Shown in pieces: positions 1 through 8,130 of a stretch of 58,033 nt of DNA. Location of the stretch: assembly GCA_023249225.1 (NCBI GenBank), contig JAHFDA010000013.1, forward strand, positions 1 to 58,033. The letters are read 5' to 3'. The position numbers were made by a program, and so were the translations under genes. The notes beneath the pieces are model-generated. The model had not been told where the DNA came from and ran no database searches. It saw nothing but the letters and a program-made list of their open reading frames with translations. Numbering within the stretch: position 1 is the stretch's first letter; every line of letters starts with the position of its first letter. The stretch is from a bacterium (GTDB taxonomy: Bacteria; Margulisbacteria; Marinamargulisbacteria; JAHFDA01).

Positions 1-2
1 GT

Positions 3-1301
3 AAAAGCCCATTGAGCAAGCATTTACCCAAAGGAGTTTTGTTGTACGGGCCGCCGGGCAACGGTAAAACATTAATGGCCCAGGCAATTGCCGGAGAAGC
101 AGGCGTATCAATGATTCTCGCTTCAGGTTCTGACTTTGTCGAAATGTTTGTAGGCGTGGGCGCCAGCCGCATCCGTGACATGTTTGCCAGCGCCAGAAAA
201 CACGAACCCTGCATTATCTTTATTGATGAGTTTGAAGCACTCGGAAAAAAACGGGGTGGTTTACAGAATACCGAACATGACCAGACGTTAACCCAGCTGC
301 TTGTAGAAATGGATGGCTTTGTTAAAAGCACCCAGATCATGGTGCTTGCAGGAACCAACCGGCCTGATGTCCTCGATGGTGCCGTCACGCGGCCTGGCCG
401 CTTTGATTTTAAAATTCCGGTAGACCGTCCGCGCACCGTGGAACAGCGTGCCGATATTGCCGATGCACATTTAAGCCCGCTGCAGCAAGAAGGCGTGGTA
501 GATGCTGGCATCACCGCGCAGCAAATTGCCATTGCCACGCCCGGTTTTTCGGGCGCCATGATTGCCGATGTCCTGCATAAGGCCGCTTTGCATGCTGCCC
601 GGCGCAAAGCTGTCCAAATTACCCCGGATGACGTCAATGAAGCCATTTCGCAGGTTCAGGCCGGAATCAGATCAGATGTTATCCCCCGGGAAGAAGACCG
701 ACAGGTCGTGGCTTACCACGAGTTTGCTGGTCACTACCTGATTGCCCGACTGCTGGGCGTGGGGGTTAGCAAAATTTCTACCGTGCCCCGTGGAGAGACG
801 TTAGGGCATGTGGCGTTTACCGACAACGACGAAAGCCTTTTGGGCGATCAAAGAAAATTACTGCGCATGTTGCTGGTAACCTTGGGTGGCCGGGCCGCAG
901 AAAATATTTTTGCAGGCGGTCCTACTTTGGGTGCCAATAATGATATCCAAAAAGCCCGGCAAATTATTCGGGAATTACTCACTGCCAATATGCTGGGTTA
1001 TACCATGAATGATTACAGCGAACCGCATGTGGAACTGGATAAAAAAGATCATGCCCGCGCCGAAAAACTTTTTGAAGTCGCCCAGGACACTGCGAATCAA
1101 ATGGTTGCAGCCTTTGACCGCGCCGAGATCGACGCCATGATTGGCGATGTTTTTGTGCGGCAGGAAATTGCTGGATCAGAAGCCAACGATCTGGCCGAGA
1201 AAAGTTTAAATCCCGACACCTGGCAACGCGCCCAGGCTATTGCAGAGGCTTTTCTGGCCAACCCCCTTAGATCAGATGATCAGCAGACCAAACCAGCCTG
1301 A
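3..1301 (+). CDS. FtsH-like AAA+ protein, 5' truncated, altered peptidase motif
   Basis: This is the C-terminal part of an FtsH-family membrane AAA+ protease. The reading frame is open to the window edge, so the start and the N-terminal membrane segments lie outside. Seen: Walker A GPPGNGKT, the pore region FVEMFVGVGASRIRD, Walker B CIIFIDE, and the second region of homology ending RPGRFD, so the ATPase looks complete. In FtsH the zinc site is HEAGH. Here it reads HEFAGH (bases 717-734), one residue longer, which breaks HExxH spacing. The later FtsH zinc aspartate region survives as LGANND. Inference: an active unfoldase whose own peptidase is damaged, like the inactive FtsH paralogues of chloroplasts. 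The next gene, 9 bases downstream, carries an intact HExxH and may be co-transcribed. Confidence 0.85.
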   Translation, partial: KSPLSKHLPKGVLLYGPPGNGKTLMAQAIAGEAGVSMILASGSDFVEMFVGVGASRIRDMFASARKHEPCIIFIDEFEALGKKRGGLQNTEHDQTLTQLLVEMDGFVKSTQIMVLAGTNRPDVLDGAVTRPGRFDFKIPVDRPRTVEQRADIADAHLSPLQQEGVVDAGITAQQIAIATPGFSGAMIADVLHKAALHAARRKAVQITPDDVNEAISQVQAGIRSDVIPREEDRQVVAYHEFAGHYLIARLLGVGVSKISTVPRGETLGHVAFTDNDESLLGDQRKLLRMLLVTLGGRAAENIFAGGPTLGANNDIQKARQIIRELLTANMLGYTMNDYSEPHVELDKKDHARAEKLFEVAQDTANQMVAAFDRAEIDAMIGDVFVRQEIAGSEANDLAEKSLNPDTWQRAQAIAEAFLANPLRSDDQQTKPA

Positions 1302-1310
1302 TCAGCAGTC

Positions 1311-2327
1311 ATGCTGAACCAAAAGATTGTAGCGCAAGTCGACTGGATTGAAAGTCACGGCGCTGATGAGGTCGAAGCCATACTGTCTGCCGATGGAATG
1401 CCCGCTTTAATTTTTCATCACAGCAATCAATCAGTGGGTTCACGGCGCTGGCTTGATTCCGAAGGGTATCGCCTGATGCAGGCCTTTCAAACCGAGTCTG
1501 CCTTGGGGCCCATGCTGGGTTTTTTACGCAAGCGTGGCATCGAGGCCATTCCCATTAAACTCAAGCCTTTTTTTCAGGTTCCAAATTTGCGGACGGATTA
1601 CCAGTTTGATTTTTTACCGGGCCTAGATGCAGAGGGATACCCGCAGGTACGTTGGCAAGCATCGCATGTTGAAATTCATTACCACCATAAATTTTTAATC
1701 GATTTTGAGCAAGCTGTTTTGGCCATGTTCCTTTGGCATGAATTGGCGCATGTGCGCATGGTTTTTTTGGCTGGGGCTGTCTTGGACGAATCCCAGCAGC
1801 TACTTCAAGACTATCGCGCCTGGCCAACTGCCTCGCAGTTGCATGACATTGTTTTGGCCATACACCACCTGTATATTCGATCCCTGGGGGTGAGTCCAAA
1901 TGAAGCACCCTTGGTTGAACGTGATATTGCCGTAAGCATGAGTATGCGAAACAATTTTTTGCATCAGAACCGGGTCATGGCCGGACTTGAGAACGCTGAT
2001 CCTGCCGAAGACCTGTTTTGGTTTATTGCGCGCAGCCTGGAATATGCTTTTGTTTTGAAAGTCCTGCAAAACGACACACTTTTTACAAAGGTTCAGGCCT
2101 GGCTTAGGGGTTACATGGCCTTTGTCTATAAAGATCGGCCACGTGATCTGGCCTTTGTCCTTAAAAATGGCCATGCTTATGCCCAAGCCATTTTTGATCT
2201 TTGCTTTGACCCGGCCACAGGACAGCTACGCACCCAGGGAGTTTTTACGTCGGCCATGCGCGAAGTTTTTATGGAGATTGCGCTTGAATATGAATTGAAA
2301 AGAATCATTCAGAACACGCGCCGTTAG
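1311..2327 (+). CDS. Orphan protein with HExxH motif (possible metallopeptidase)
   Basis: I do not recognise the family of this 338-residue protein. It has no signal peptide or obvious membrane segment. Residues 143-147 are HELAH within LWHELAHVRMVF, a hydrophobic helix holding an HExxH zinc motif, the usual pattern of a gluzincin-like active site. No third ligand can be assigned with confidence. It starts 9 bases after the FtsH-like gene on the same strand, so the two are probably one transcription unit. Its stop overlaps the stop of the convergent ygjP gene by 4 bases. Inference: it could be a separate peptidase partner for the AAA protein, or an unrelated zinc protein. Confidence 0.7.
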   Translation: MLNQKIVAQVDWIESHGADEVEAILSADGMPALIFHHSNQSVGSRRWLDSEGYRLMQAFQTESALGPMLGFLRKRGIEAIPIKLKPFFQVPNLRTDYQFDFLPGLDAEGYPQVRWQASHVEIHYHHKFLIDFEQAVLAMFLWHELAHVRMVFLAGAVLDESQQLLQDYRAWPTASQLHDIVLAIHHLYIRSLGVSPNEAPLVERDIAVSMSMRNNFLHQNRVMAGLENADPAEDLFWFIARSLEYAFVLKVLQNDTLFTKVQAWLRGYMAFVYKDRPRDLAFVLKNGHAYAQAIFDLCFDPATGQLRTQGVFTSAMREVFMEIALEYELKRIIQNTRR

Positions 2328-3001
2328 GTAAACGTGCGGCGCCATTGATGCAAACGGCGCTTGCGTTCGCGATAGTCCGGCATCATGCGTTCTACCAAGG
2401 CCCAGAACCTTTTGCCATGGTTACCGTGAACCAAGTGACACAGTTCATGCACCACCACATAATCGAGACATCCTGGCGGGGTTTTAAATAATTCCGTATT
2501 CAATGTGATCGCTCCTGTGCCCTTGCGACAAGAACCCCAGCGGCTTTTCATGCAGCGCAGCCGTAGTTTTGGACGTACATAACCCCGCGCTGCAAAAGGC
2601 GGAAAATAGTGGCTAATCCGTTCTTCAAACAACTGGGCCGCCTGGGCCAACTCGGCTGCCGAAAGTTTTTGGGGAGTTCTGTGCGGCGCGGCCTGAAGCT
2701 GCTTGAGACTTTTAAAAATCCAGTTTGTTTTGAGGCGCACAAAGCGCTCTACCTCGTCCATGGCCTGGCGCAACGGCGCTCTTGCGATCACCGTCAGATC
2801 CGGTCGGACGCTAATCGACAAATGGCGCTTGGGTTTAAATTCCACCGCAATGCTCAACGTTTGATGATCGTGCGTAACAATCAAGGTTTGATTGGGTCGC
2901 ATGGGCCTAGAAAAATCATACTGTATTTGAACCAAAACCCGCTGCGCCTGGTGCAGTTTAACGTCATCGAATACGCCACCAAAGGCTACCGTTTTGTACA
3001 C
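2324..3001 (-). CDS. YgjP-family zinc metallopeptidase-like protein
   Basis: This is a 225-residue member of the YgjP/DUF45 family, cytoplasmic and related to SprT and M48 peptidases. The signature MKSRWGSC is at residues 151-158, HELCH at 185-189, and a further histidine in GNHGKRFW is the likely third zinc ligand. Length is normal for the family, and the C-terminal MMPDYRERKRRL is typical. E. coli YgjP has been linked to UTP/pyrophosphate hydrolysis, so peptidase activity should not be assumed. The start is not fixed by a strong ribosome site. A decayed copy of the C-terminus of a paralogue lies about 1.2 kb away at 3558-3656. Confidence 0.88.
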   Translation of the reverse strand: MYKTVAFGGVFDDVKLHQAQRVLVQIQYDFSRPMRPNQTLIVTHDHQTLSIAVEFKPKRHLSISVRPDLTVIARAPLRQAMDEVERFVRLKTNWIFKSLKQLQAAPHRTPQKLSAAELAQAAQLFEERISHYFPPFAARGYVRPKLRLRCMKSRWGSCRKGTGAITLNTELFKTPPGCLDYVVVHELCHLVHGNHGKRFWALVERMMPDYRERKRRLHQWRRTFT

Positions 3002-3033
3002 CCGTTCTTCAAGTGGGGGCTGGTCGACTAGAA

Positions 3034-3504
3034 TTATTGAGCCACTTTGTTTTCGGGAGGCGGCAACGTTCCAATATAGGCCACCACGGCATCGAGGGCT
3101 TCCGGCGTGGCCAGCACTCCACTCATGCCATTCATGAGTATGCCTGGTTTGTCGTCGGAATTATTACCACGGTAGCCCATACGAAAGTCCTGAAGTTGGC
3201 GAATTAAATACCAGGGATGCTGTCCCTGCAGGCGCGGCGCATCGTAGGTTGGGTTGCCTTCGCCGTTTTTACCGTGACAGGTTGCGCACATGCGATAAAT
3301 CGACCGACCCATTTCCAACTGGGGACTAAGCGGTGCCTCTGGCGGACATTCGCCGTAGTTCTCCGCATCATCTGCGGCCAGAGAAGACATTTCAGCGAAA
3401 TTGTTTTCGGCCGCCACTACCTTGCCATGGCCAGCCACCGTAGTTAAGCCCAGTAAAAAGGCCATTTGCAATCCTGGAAAAGCGCTGCGCTTGTAGTACA
3501 TCAT
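3034..3504 (-). CDS. Periplasmic class I cytochrome c
   Basis: A 156-residue secreted monohaem cytochrome. An N-terminal signal sequence (about residues 1-31, hydrophobic MAFLLGLTTVAG) precedes the haem-binding CATCH at 73-77. A methionine in ILMNGMSG (about 124-127) is the probable sixth iron ligand. Size and the closing PEALDAVVAYIGTLP helix fit small c5/c4-type electron carriers. The start is well supported by AAGGAGG about six bases upstream of ATG ATG. The partner oxidase or reductase is not in the window, so its place in the respiratory chain is unknown. Confidence 0.9.
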   Translation of the reverse strand: MMYYKRSAFPGLQMAFLLGLTTVAGHGKVVAAENNFAEMSSLAADDAENYGECPPEAPLSPQLEMGRSIYRMCATCHGKNGEGNPTYDAPRLQGQHPWYLIRQLQDFRMGYRGNNSDDKPGILMNGMSGVLATPEALDAVVAYIGTLPPPENKVAQ

Positions 3505-3557
3505 TGCATCCTCCTTGCATAGAATGGCGCTATTTTTTCAGTTTTTGCCCAGGTCAT

Positions 3558-3656
3558 TCAAATAGAAGTTTTTTCAAGCACTAAAAATCTTTGATTTAGG
3601 CGGCGTTTCCATTCGCGATAGTCCGGCAGGATGTATTTCACCAGGGTCCGGAACCT
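3558..3656 (-). pseudogene. Remnant of a second ygjP-like gene (C-terminal end only)
   Basis: Reading the minus strand from about 3656 gives SRFRTLVKYILPDYREWKRR followed by about 13 codons and TGA. This aligns residue for residue with the C-terminus of the neighbouring YgjP protein (RFWALVERMMPDYRERKRRL). The DNA is also clearly related to 2350-2412 (shared TTCGCGATAGTCCGGCA). Nothing upstream matches the rest of the family, so this is a truncated relic of a paralogue or a partial duplication of the gene end. It sits in the 192-base gap between the cytochrome and EVE genes. Confidence 0.75.
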
Positions 3657-3696
3657 TGATTGGTTAAGCGCACCAAAACCCGCTACGCTTGAGTCA

Positions 3697-4161
3697 ATGA
3701 AAAATACCCCAGCTTATTGGCTGATGAAAACGGAGCCCGATGTTTTCTCAATCGATACTCTCAAAGCTCAAAAAACCGCCCCGTGGGACGGCGTGCGAAA
3801 TTACTCTGCCCGCAACCACATGCGTGCGATGCAGCTGGGAAATTTGGTTTTGTTCTATCATTCCAGCACCGAACCGGTTGGCATTGCCGGTATTGCCAAA
3901 GTATGTAAATTGGCTTATCCCGACCACACGGCCTTTGATTCAAAAAATATCCACTACGACCCTAAGTCTACAAAAAAAGCGCCCACCTGGTTTATGGTCG
4001 ATGTTGCTTTTGTTGAAAAGTTTAAACATTTTGTCTCCTTGGCCGAGCTTAAGGCCCAGGCCAAGCTTAAAAACATGACGCTTTTTCGCCGGGGCCGATT
4101 GTCGGTGCAGCCGGTTGCTCAAGAAGAGTTTGAATGGATCTGCGGGTTAGGACGGCCATAA
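3697..4161 (+). CDS. EVE-domain protein
   Basis: A 154-residue protein that is almost entirely an EVE domain, a fold related to PUA and YTH that binds modified bases in nucleic acids. Typical features are the opening YWLMKTEPDVFSIDTL, the WDGVRNYSARNHMRAM motif, and the strand GNLVLFYHSS. I start at the ATG at 3697 because the family begins at this point; 22 extra codons upstream have no family similarity and run over the ygjP relic. Family members elsewhere are linked to modified-base recognition, sometimes beside restriction systems. Here the neighbours give no clear hint. Confidence 0.88.
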   Translation: MKNTPAYWLMKTEPDVFSIDTLKAQKTAPWDGVRNYSARNHMRAMQLGNLVLFYHSSTEPVGIAGIAKVCKLAYPDHTAFDSKNIHYDPKSTKKAPTWFMVDVAFVEKFKHFVSLAELKAQAKLKNMTLFRRGRLSVQPVAQEEFEWICGLGRP

Positions 4162-4291
4162 GTCCTTCGAAACCATTAAATACATCTTGCTGCGGCGTTG
4201 ACGATAAACCTATGTGTTCTGCTTGCAGTTTCACCGTATTTCTCTCCGTGAGCAAATAAGCCCAAATCGCGGGCATTTGTCGCGTATCGAC

Positions 4292-5389
4292 ATGCACCCA
4301 TCGAGCGCTTTGGATGCAGCAGATTTAGCGCGTTATCAGAATGCCATCTGGCAAGTGCTCTATGTCTGTCTACTTGTGCCCAAATGTGCGGCGCCCGAAT
4401 TTAACGAAATACTTACGCATATCCAGACCCGGATCTACCGCGAACTGCTTAATCCGTTTTTTCCCGAGACACGCTTTGTCATTTATTGTTCTCAAATCCA
4501 AGGGTCGTCCAGTCAAAGTGAAGAAGAGATTCTTACCATCCCTACCAAGCCAGGTGAAATGCCGGTGGCTTTTTTTCCGGGCGCTGATCCCCAAAGTTAT
4601 CCCATGACTCTGGCGGTTGTTCAGTCCCTTACAGTGGGTATGGGCAAACCCGTAAACGATGAGTTTGCGTCTTTTATTCATGGGCAACGCCAAAAATTCA
4701 GGCCCGACATCAAAGATATTTTTTACCGCATGTTGTTGGCGGTGCCCAGTGTCAGTCTTTACCGCGCACCCTCTGTGCCTCTGCCAGTGGCTGCTTTCTT
4801 ACATGCCCGCCTGGCCTCGGTGCTTAAACGTGTCCACGCAATCAGCCTTAAACCGGGTCACGCCAGCCTGCCCCACTGGGAATTTTTCTCAAAGTTATTC
4901 CAGGATGTTTTCGATGGAAATGCGGGCATCCAGATTAATTACGGCCGTAGCAACCCTCCCGCAGCGCTGATCATGCAAAATTTGACCGGTGTGGATGCGA
5001 ACTTTGTGCATACCACCTTTAATATTGTGCTGACTGACCGGGTCTTTGCCGCCAGCCTGGACGAGTGGGGTTGGTTTAAGTTTTTTGCATCGGCCACCGC
5101 CCCGGGCCCCTACCAACTGTTTTTCCGCGAAGCCGACCCCTTGCACAATCACCACTCGCAGCATTGGCTAAACGATGTCATGAACGCATGGCGGACATTC
5201 GAAGATTCGTCCGGTACTTACACAAGTGTTCTTGATCCAAACCTGGATCCCAATACAAGTGTGCTGATCATGGACGAGGATCACTTTTTAAACCGGGCAC
5301 CAGGCGAACAGGCAGAGATCCGCCATCTGGCACGTGTGCTCCGCGATTTAAGACAACCTGTTTCTGATGGGGACCTTTTGGACAATTAA
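4292..5389 (+). CDS. Orphan protein of unknown function
   Basis: I do not recognise this 365-residue protein. It appears soluble, without signal peptide or membrane helix, with a helical N-terminal half and an aromatic- and histidine-rich C-terminal half (for example ADPLHNHHSQHW and LDEWGWFKFF). The ATG at 4292 is used; the frame is open back to 4214 and no clear ribosome site decides between them. The end lies 7 bases before the next small gene, suggesting co-transcription. Length and base composition look like a genuine gene of this genome. Confidence 0.6.
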   Translation: MHPSSALDAADLARYQNAIWQVLYVCLLVPKCAAPEFNEILTHIQTRIYRELLNPFFPETRFVIYCSQIQGSSSQSEEEILTIPTKPGEMPVAFFPGADPQSYPMTLAVVQSLTVGMGKPVNDEFASFIHGQRQKFRPDIKDIFYRMLLAVPSVSLYRAPSVPLPVAAFLHARLASVLKRVHAISLKPGHASLPHWEFFSKLFQDVFDGNAGIQINYGRSNPPAALIMQNLTGVDANFVHTTFNIVLTDRVFAASLDEWGWFKFFASATAPGPYQLFFREADPLHNHHSQHWLNDVMNAWRTFEDSSGTYTSVLDPNLDPNTSVLIMDEDHFLNRAPGEQAEIRHLARVLRDLRQPVSDGDLLDN

Positions 5390-5396
5390 CCCGTAT

Positions 5397-5678
5397 ATGG
5401 TCAAATTCGGCAAACTCAAGCGCGAGCATCACATTCTTAAACCCTTTATCAAAAATCTTGAAAAAATTCTGACGTTACCGGGCGTAACTCGCATTGTCCC
5501 TGGCCCGATCAAAAACAAACCCGGCCGCCCCAGCGCCCGCCGCATGACCTATCAATATGAAACACCTACCGGATCCAAGCTTGCGCTTCACGACGGCAGC
5601 ACCCACCAGGAGGTTTTTGTGGTGACTTCTGAACCGACAAAATTAGAGGAATTTGTTCTGCAAAATCGCTCGGTGTAG
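5397..5678 (+). CDS. Small basic protein, possibly DUF2103-like
   Basis: A 93-residue basic protein beginning MVKFGKLKREHHILKPF. The opening KREHHIL, the VTRIVPGPIK turn and the closing QEVFVVTSE remind me of the DUF2103 family of predicted metal-binding proteins, but this is from memory and not firm. The ATG at 5397 follows the stop of the preceding orphan gene by 7 bases. A longer version starting at 5367 would overlap that gene. Function unknown. Confidence 0.6.
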   Translation: MVKFGKLKREHHILKPFIKNLEKILTLPGVTRIVPGPIKNKPGRPSARRMTYQYETPTGSKLALHDGSTHQEVFVVTSEPTKLEEFVLQNRSV

Positions 5679-5748
5679 TAGTGTCAAGATTTATCTCTAT
5701 CTAGTATTTGAGCAATGCATTTAACTCAAGAAAAGGACGATATAGATC

Positions 5749-5762
5749 TAGCAATCTTGCTA
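5749..5762. promoter_or_regulatory. Short palindrome before the membrane protein start
   Basis: TAGCAA-TC-TTGCTA is a perfect 6-bp inverted repeat ending four bases before the ATG at 5767. It could be an operator or a small hairpin over the ribosome site. Supported only by its symmetry and position. Confidence 0.25.
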
Positions 5763-5766
5763 ATCT

Positions 5767-6123
5767 ATGAATACGTTCGAGCATAAATCCATTGCACTTC
5801 GAAATGATGATCTGCCCGTACTCAGCGACAGACAATCGGTTTATGCGTATCTGCAAGGCCAGCGCTTGAAGAAACTAAATGTCACCCTGGCAGATCAACA
5901 TCTGGCCTACTTTGCATATATGATTCCCTTGGCTTTTTCCCTGACTGGGATCAGCTTGGGATTGCCCATCCTCATCGCCGAAGCGGCCGGAATATTCATG
6001 CCATTTTGGCTTTACGCCGTCGGAGTTGTAACTTTGCAAATTCCGGGAAATCTTTTGCTGTATTTAATTGATCGCTATATCTCGACAAGGAATCCGTTGT
6101 TGGAGATTTCGGGCCCTGACTAG
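5767..6123 (+). CDS. Small membrane protein of unknown function
   Basis: A 118-residue protein with a polar N-terminal 45 residues and two hydrophobic segments, about 47-72 (AYFAYMIPLAFSLTGISLG) and 77-100 (FMPFWLYAVGVVTLQIPGNL). It is probably an inner-membrane protein with two helices. I see no family signature. There is no clear Shine-Dalgarno site, and a small palindrome lies just before the start. The gap after it holds a MITE-like repeat. Confidence 0.5.
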   Translation: MNTFEHKSIALRNDDLPVLSDRQSVYAYLQGQRLKKLNVTLADQHLAYFAYMIPLAFSLTGISLGLPILIAEAAGIFMPFWLYAVGVVTLQIPGNLLLYLIDRYISTRNPLLEISGPD

Positions 6124-6174
6124 AAGCCATAATTTATTTCTTTTGCGCAAGCACGGTCTGGTAATAACCCATTT

Positions 6175-6305
6175 GGGACTGCCGAAAAAGTCTGTTTCCT
6201 GCGACGTGTCATTCCGGCGAAAGCCGGAATGACAGGCTAAGAACTCCAACTATGGGATCCCGGCTTTCGCCGGGATGACGTAAAAGAGCCTTTTTCGGCA
6301 GTCCC
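6175..6305. mobile_element. MITE-like element with 16-bp terminal inverted repeats
   Basis: The ends GGGACTGCCGAAAAAG (6175-6190) and CTTTTTCGGCAGTCCC (6290-6305) are perfect inverted repeats. Inside are two hairpins of opposite orientation: GTCATTCCGGC-GAAA-GCCGGAATGAC (6208-6233) and ATCCCGGC-TTTC-GCCGGGAT (6257-6276). There is no coding capacity. Related ends occur at 8077 and 37899, so this is a dispersed family, probably mobilised in trans. No transposase for it is visible. Confidence 0.75.
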
Positions 6306-6310
6306 ACCTT

Positions 6311-6363
6311 CTTGCAGCAGGCTCCCGTGTGTAGGTATCCGCTTCATATGCGTGAATAATCCG
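6311..6363. repeat. 53-bp dispersed repeat, copy 1
   Basis: This stretch, containing GCTCCCGTGTGTAGGT and CGCTTCATATGCGTGAATAA, recurs at 47315-47367 in the same orientation with three differences. Both copies are intergenic. This one lies between the MITE-like element and the promoter of the DUF4143 ATPase. Role unknown. Confidence 0.8.
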
Positions 6364-6380
6364 AGATAGAATATGTTTAA

Positions 6381-6403
6381 ATTATACGTTACTGTCGTAT
6401 AAT
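6381..6403 (+). promoter_or_regulatory. Palindromic promoter/operator of DUF4143 ATPase, likely leaderless
   Basis: ATTATACG-TTACTGT-CGTATAAT is a perfect 8-bp inverted repeat. Its right arm contains a perfect -10 box TATAAT (6398-6403) ending seven bases before the ATG at 6411. Transcription would start at or next to the A of the ATG, so the message is probably leaderless; no Shine-Dalgarno sequence is present. The -35 region is weak. The symmetry suggests repressor binding, possibly by the gene's own product. Confidence 0.55.
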
Positions 6404-6410
6404 TAGTTAT

Positions 6411-7586
6411 ATGATTGACTTATTTCAAAGGTATAACCCTTGGTGGCAGGAAGCAGAGACCGCATTTAAGCACCTCATTGAACGCCCCGCCGTTCAGCTT
6501 GAACTACAACAAAATATCGATACCCGGCACATTATCTTTTTAACCGGGCTAAGGCGCAGTGGCAAAAGTAGTTTGCTTAAACTCACCATTCAGCATCTGA
6601 TCGGCAGCATGGGCGTTGATCCAACGCATATTCTTTATTTGAGCCTCGATGATTATCTGCTCGCAAAAAAAAATATGCCCGAAATGGTGGATACCTTTCG
6701 CAGGTTACATAAAATCCGCTACGAAGAAAAGCTTTATCTTTTTTTTGATGAGGTCACCTACCAGGAAAATTACGATGTGCAGCTTAAGAACCTCTACGAT
6801 AACCAGAATGTAAAAATGTTTGTCTCGGCTTCCAGCGCAGTTATCTTTAAACAAAGAAAAGCCTTTCTCACCGGGCGCTGTCATACCGTCGAAATCATGC
6901 CTTTGAATTTTGACGAATATCTGAATTTCAAGCGCATTGAAATTGGCCCCCGCGACGCGCATTTGCGCAACCGGTACTTTGAAGATTATTTGCTGGGCGG
7001 TGGCCTTCCGGAATATGTACTTTCGGATAATCCCCAGTATTTAAAAGAACTGGTCGATGATTTGATTTATAAGGACATCATTGCCCAACACCACATACGG
7101 CAACCCAACTTGATTAAAGATTATTACGTGCTGCTCATGGAACGGGCCGGCAAGGCCTTGAGCGTAAATAAAATTGGAAAAATTTTAAATATTTCCGCCG
7201 ATACTGCCAATCGTTATTTAAACATGTTTGCCGACACTTATCTGATTCACTTGCTTAACCGACACGGTAAAACCAACACCAGGTTATTGGCTCCCAAAAA
7301 AGTTTATGCCCCCGACCTGGGAATCCGCTGCCTGTTTACTGGCCTGCGTGACAAGGGCGCCCTGTTTGAAAATTACGTGTACCTGCGCATCAAGCACCGG
7401 TATCCCTGCTACGTCTATGAACAGGGGACCGAGATTGATTTTATAACCGAAAACCAAACCCTCATCGAAGCCAAATACGGCGGGGAGCTCACGGACAAAC
7501 AAAAACGCCTGTTTAACGCCTATCCCGCAAAAACCAGACTTGTGATTGAAGGCCCGGATGATGTGGGTTTCAACAGCGTGGTTTAG
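6411..7586 (+). CDS. AAA_14/DUF4143 family ATPase
   Basis: A 391-residue cytoplasmic ATPase. The N-terminal AAA_14 domain has Walker A GLRRSGKSS at 46-54 and Walker B LYLFFDEV near 106-113. The C-terminal DUF4143 part includes the typical YLLGGGLPEYVL segment and ends with a nuclease-like strand (GTEIDFITENQTLIEAKYGG) seen in many members. Family role is poorly known; members are often single-gene islands in accessory DNA. The start is set by the promoter, which leaves almost no leader. A second, divergent member lies at 16926-18176 with the same promoter plan. Confidence 0.85.
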   Translation: MIDLFQRYNPWWQEAETAFKHLIERPAVQLELQQNIDTRHIIFLTGLRRSGKSSLLKLTIQHLIGSMGVDPTHILYLSLDDYLLAKKNMPEMVDTFRRLHKIRYEEKLYLFFDEVTYQENYDVQLKNLYDNQNVKMFVSASSAVIFKQRKAFLTGRCHTVEIMPLNFDEYLNFKRIEIGPRDAHLRNRYFEDYLLGGGLPEYVLSDNPQYLKELVDDLIYKDIIAQHHIRQPNLIKDYYVLLMERAGKALSVNKIGKILNISADTANRYLNMFADTYLIHLLNRHGKTNTRLLAPKKVYAPDLGIRCLFTGLRDKGALFENYVYLRIKHRYPCYVYEQGTEIDFITENQTLIEAKYGGELTDKQKRLFNAYPAKTRLVIEGPDDVGFNSVV

Positions 7587-7625
7587 CCATTTGATCTTTT
7601 TTCAACCTTTGTCCATGATGAATTT

Positions 7626-8048
7626 ATGGTACACATCAATTTTCTGGCGGTACTGGCCGCAACGGCATCCAATGTGGTCATTGGATTTCTATGGTATGGC
7701 CCCTTGTTCGGCAAGCCCTGGGCGGCATTGTCTGGGTTCACCGAAGAAACCATGGTCGCCGCCAAAGCCAAAGGCATGGGTAAAAATTATGCGCTAATGA
7801 TGTTGGGAGCGTTTTTAACGGCATTTGTGCTGGCCCACGCGTTGGTCTTTGCTTCGGCTTACACCAACACTCACGGAATTCCAGCCGGACTGATGTGTGG
7901 ATTTTGGAACTGGCTTGGCTTTATTGTTCCTCTATCAATGGGTTCAGTACTTTGGGACGGCAAACCCTGGAAGCTTTTTTTGATCAACGTGGGCTATCAA
8001 CTGGTGGCTTTACTTGCCATGGGCTGCATTTTAGCGGTCTGGACTTAA
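7626..8048 (+). CDS. DUF1761 family membrane protein
   Basis: A 140-residue inner-membrane protein with about four helices. The opening helix ends in the family hallmark WYGPLFGKPW, and the rest has the expected spacing (MLGAFLTAFVLAHALV, GFWNWLGFIVPLSMG, LINVGYQLVALLAMG). DUF1761 proteins have no established function. It follows the DUF4143 gene by 39 bases. Downstream begins a half-copy of the MITE-like repeat. Confidence 0.85.
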   Translation: MVHINFLAVLAATASNVVIGFLWYGPLFGKPWAALSGFTEETMVAAKAKGMGKNYALMMLGAFLTAFVLAHALVFASAYTNTHGIPAGLMCGFWNWLGFIVPLSMGSVLWDGKPWKLFLINVGYQLVALLAMGCILAVWT

Positions 8049-8076
8049 TCTTTTCTGTCCTCAAAAATATAAAAAT

Positions 8077-8130
8077 GGGAGTGCTGAAAAAGTCCCTTCC
8101 ACGTCATCCCCGCATGATTTTAGCGGGGAT
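8077..8130. repeat. Partial copy of the MITE-like repeat
   Basis: GGGAGTGCTGAAAAAGTCCC (8077-8096) resembles the left end of the element at 6175. It is followed by the hairpin ATCCCCGC-ATGATTTTA-GCGGGGAT (8106-8130). The right end is missing, because the large inverted repeat of the restriction island starts just after it. A near-identical hairpin occurs at 42095. Confidence 0.6.
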
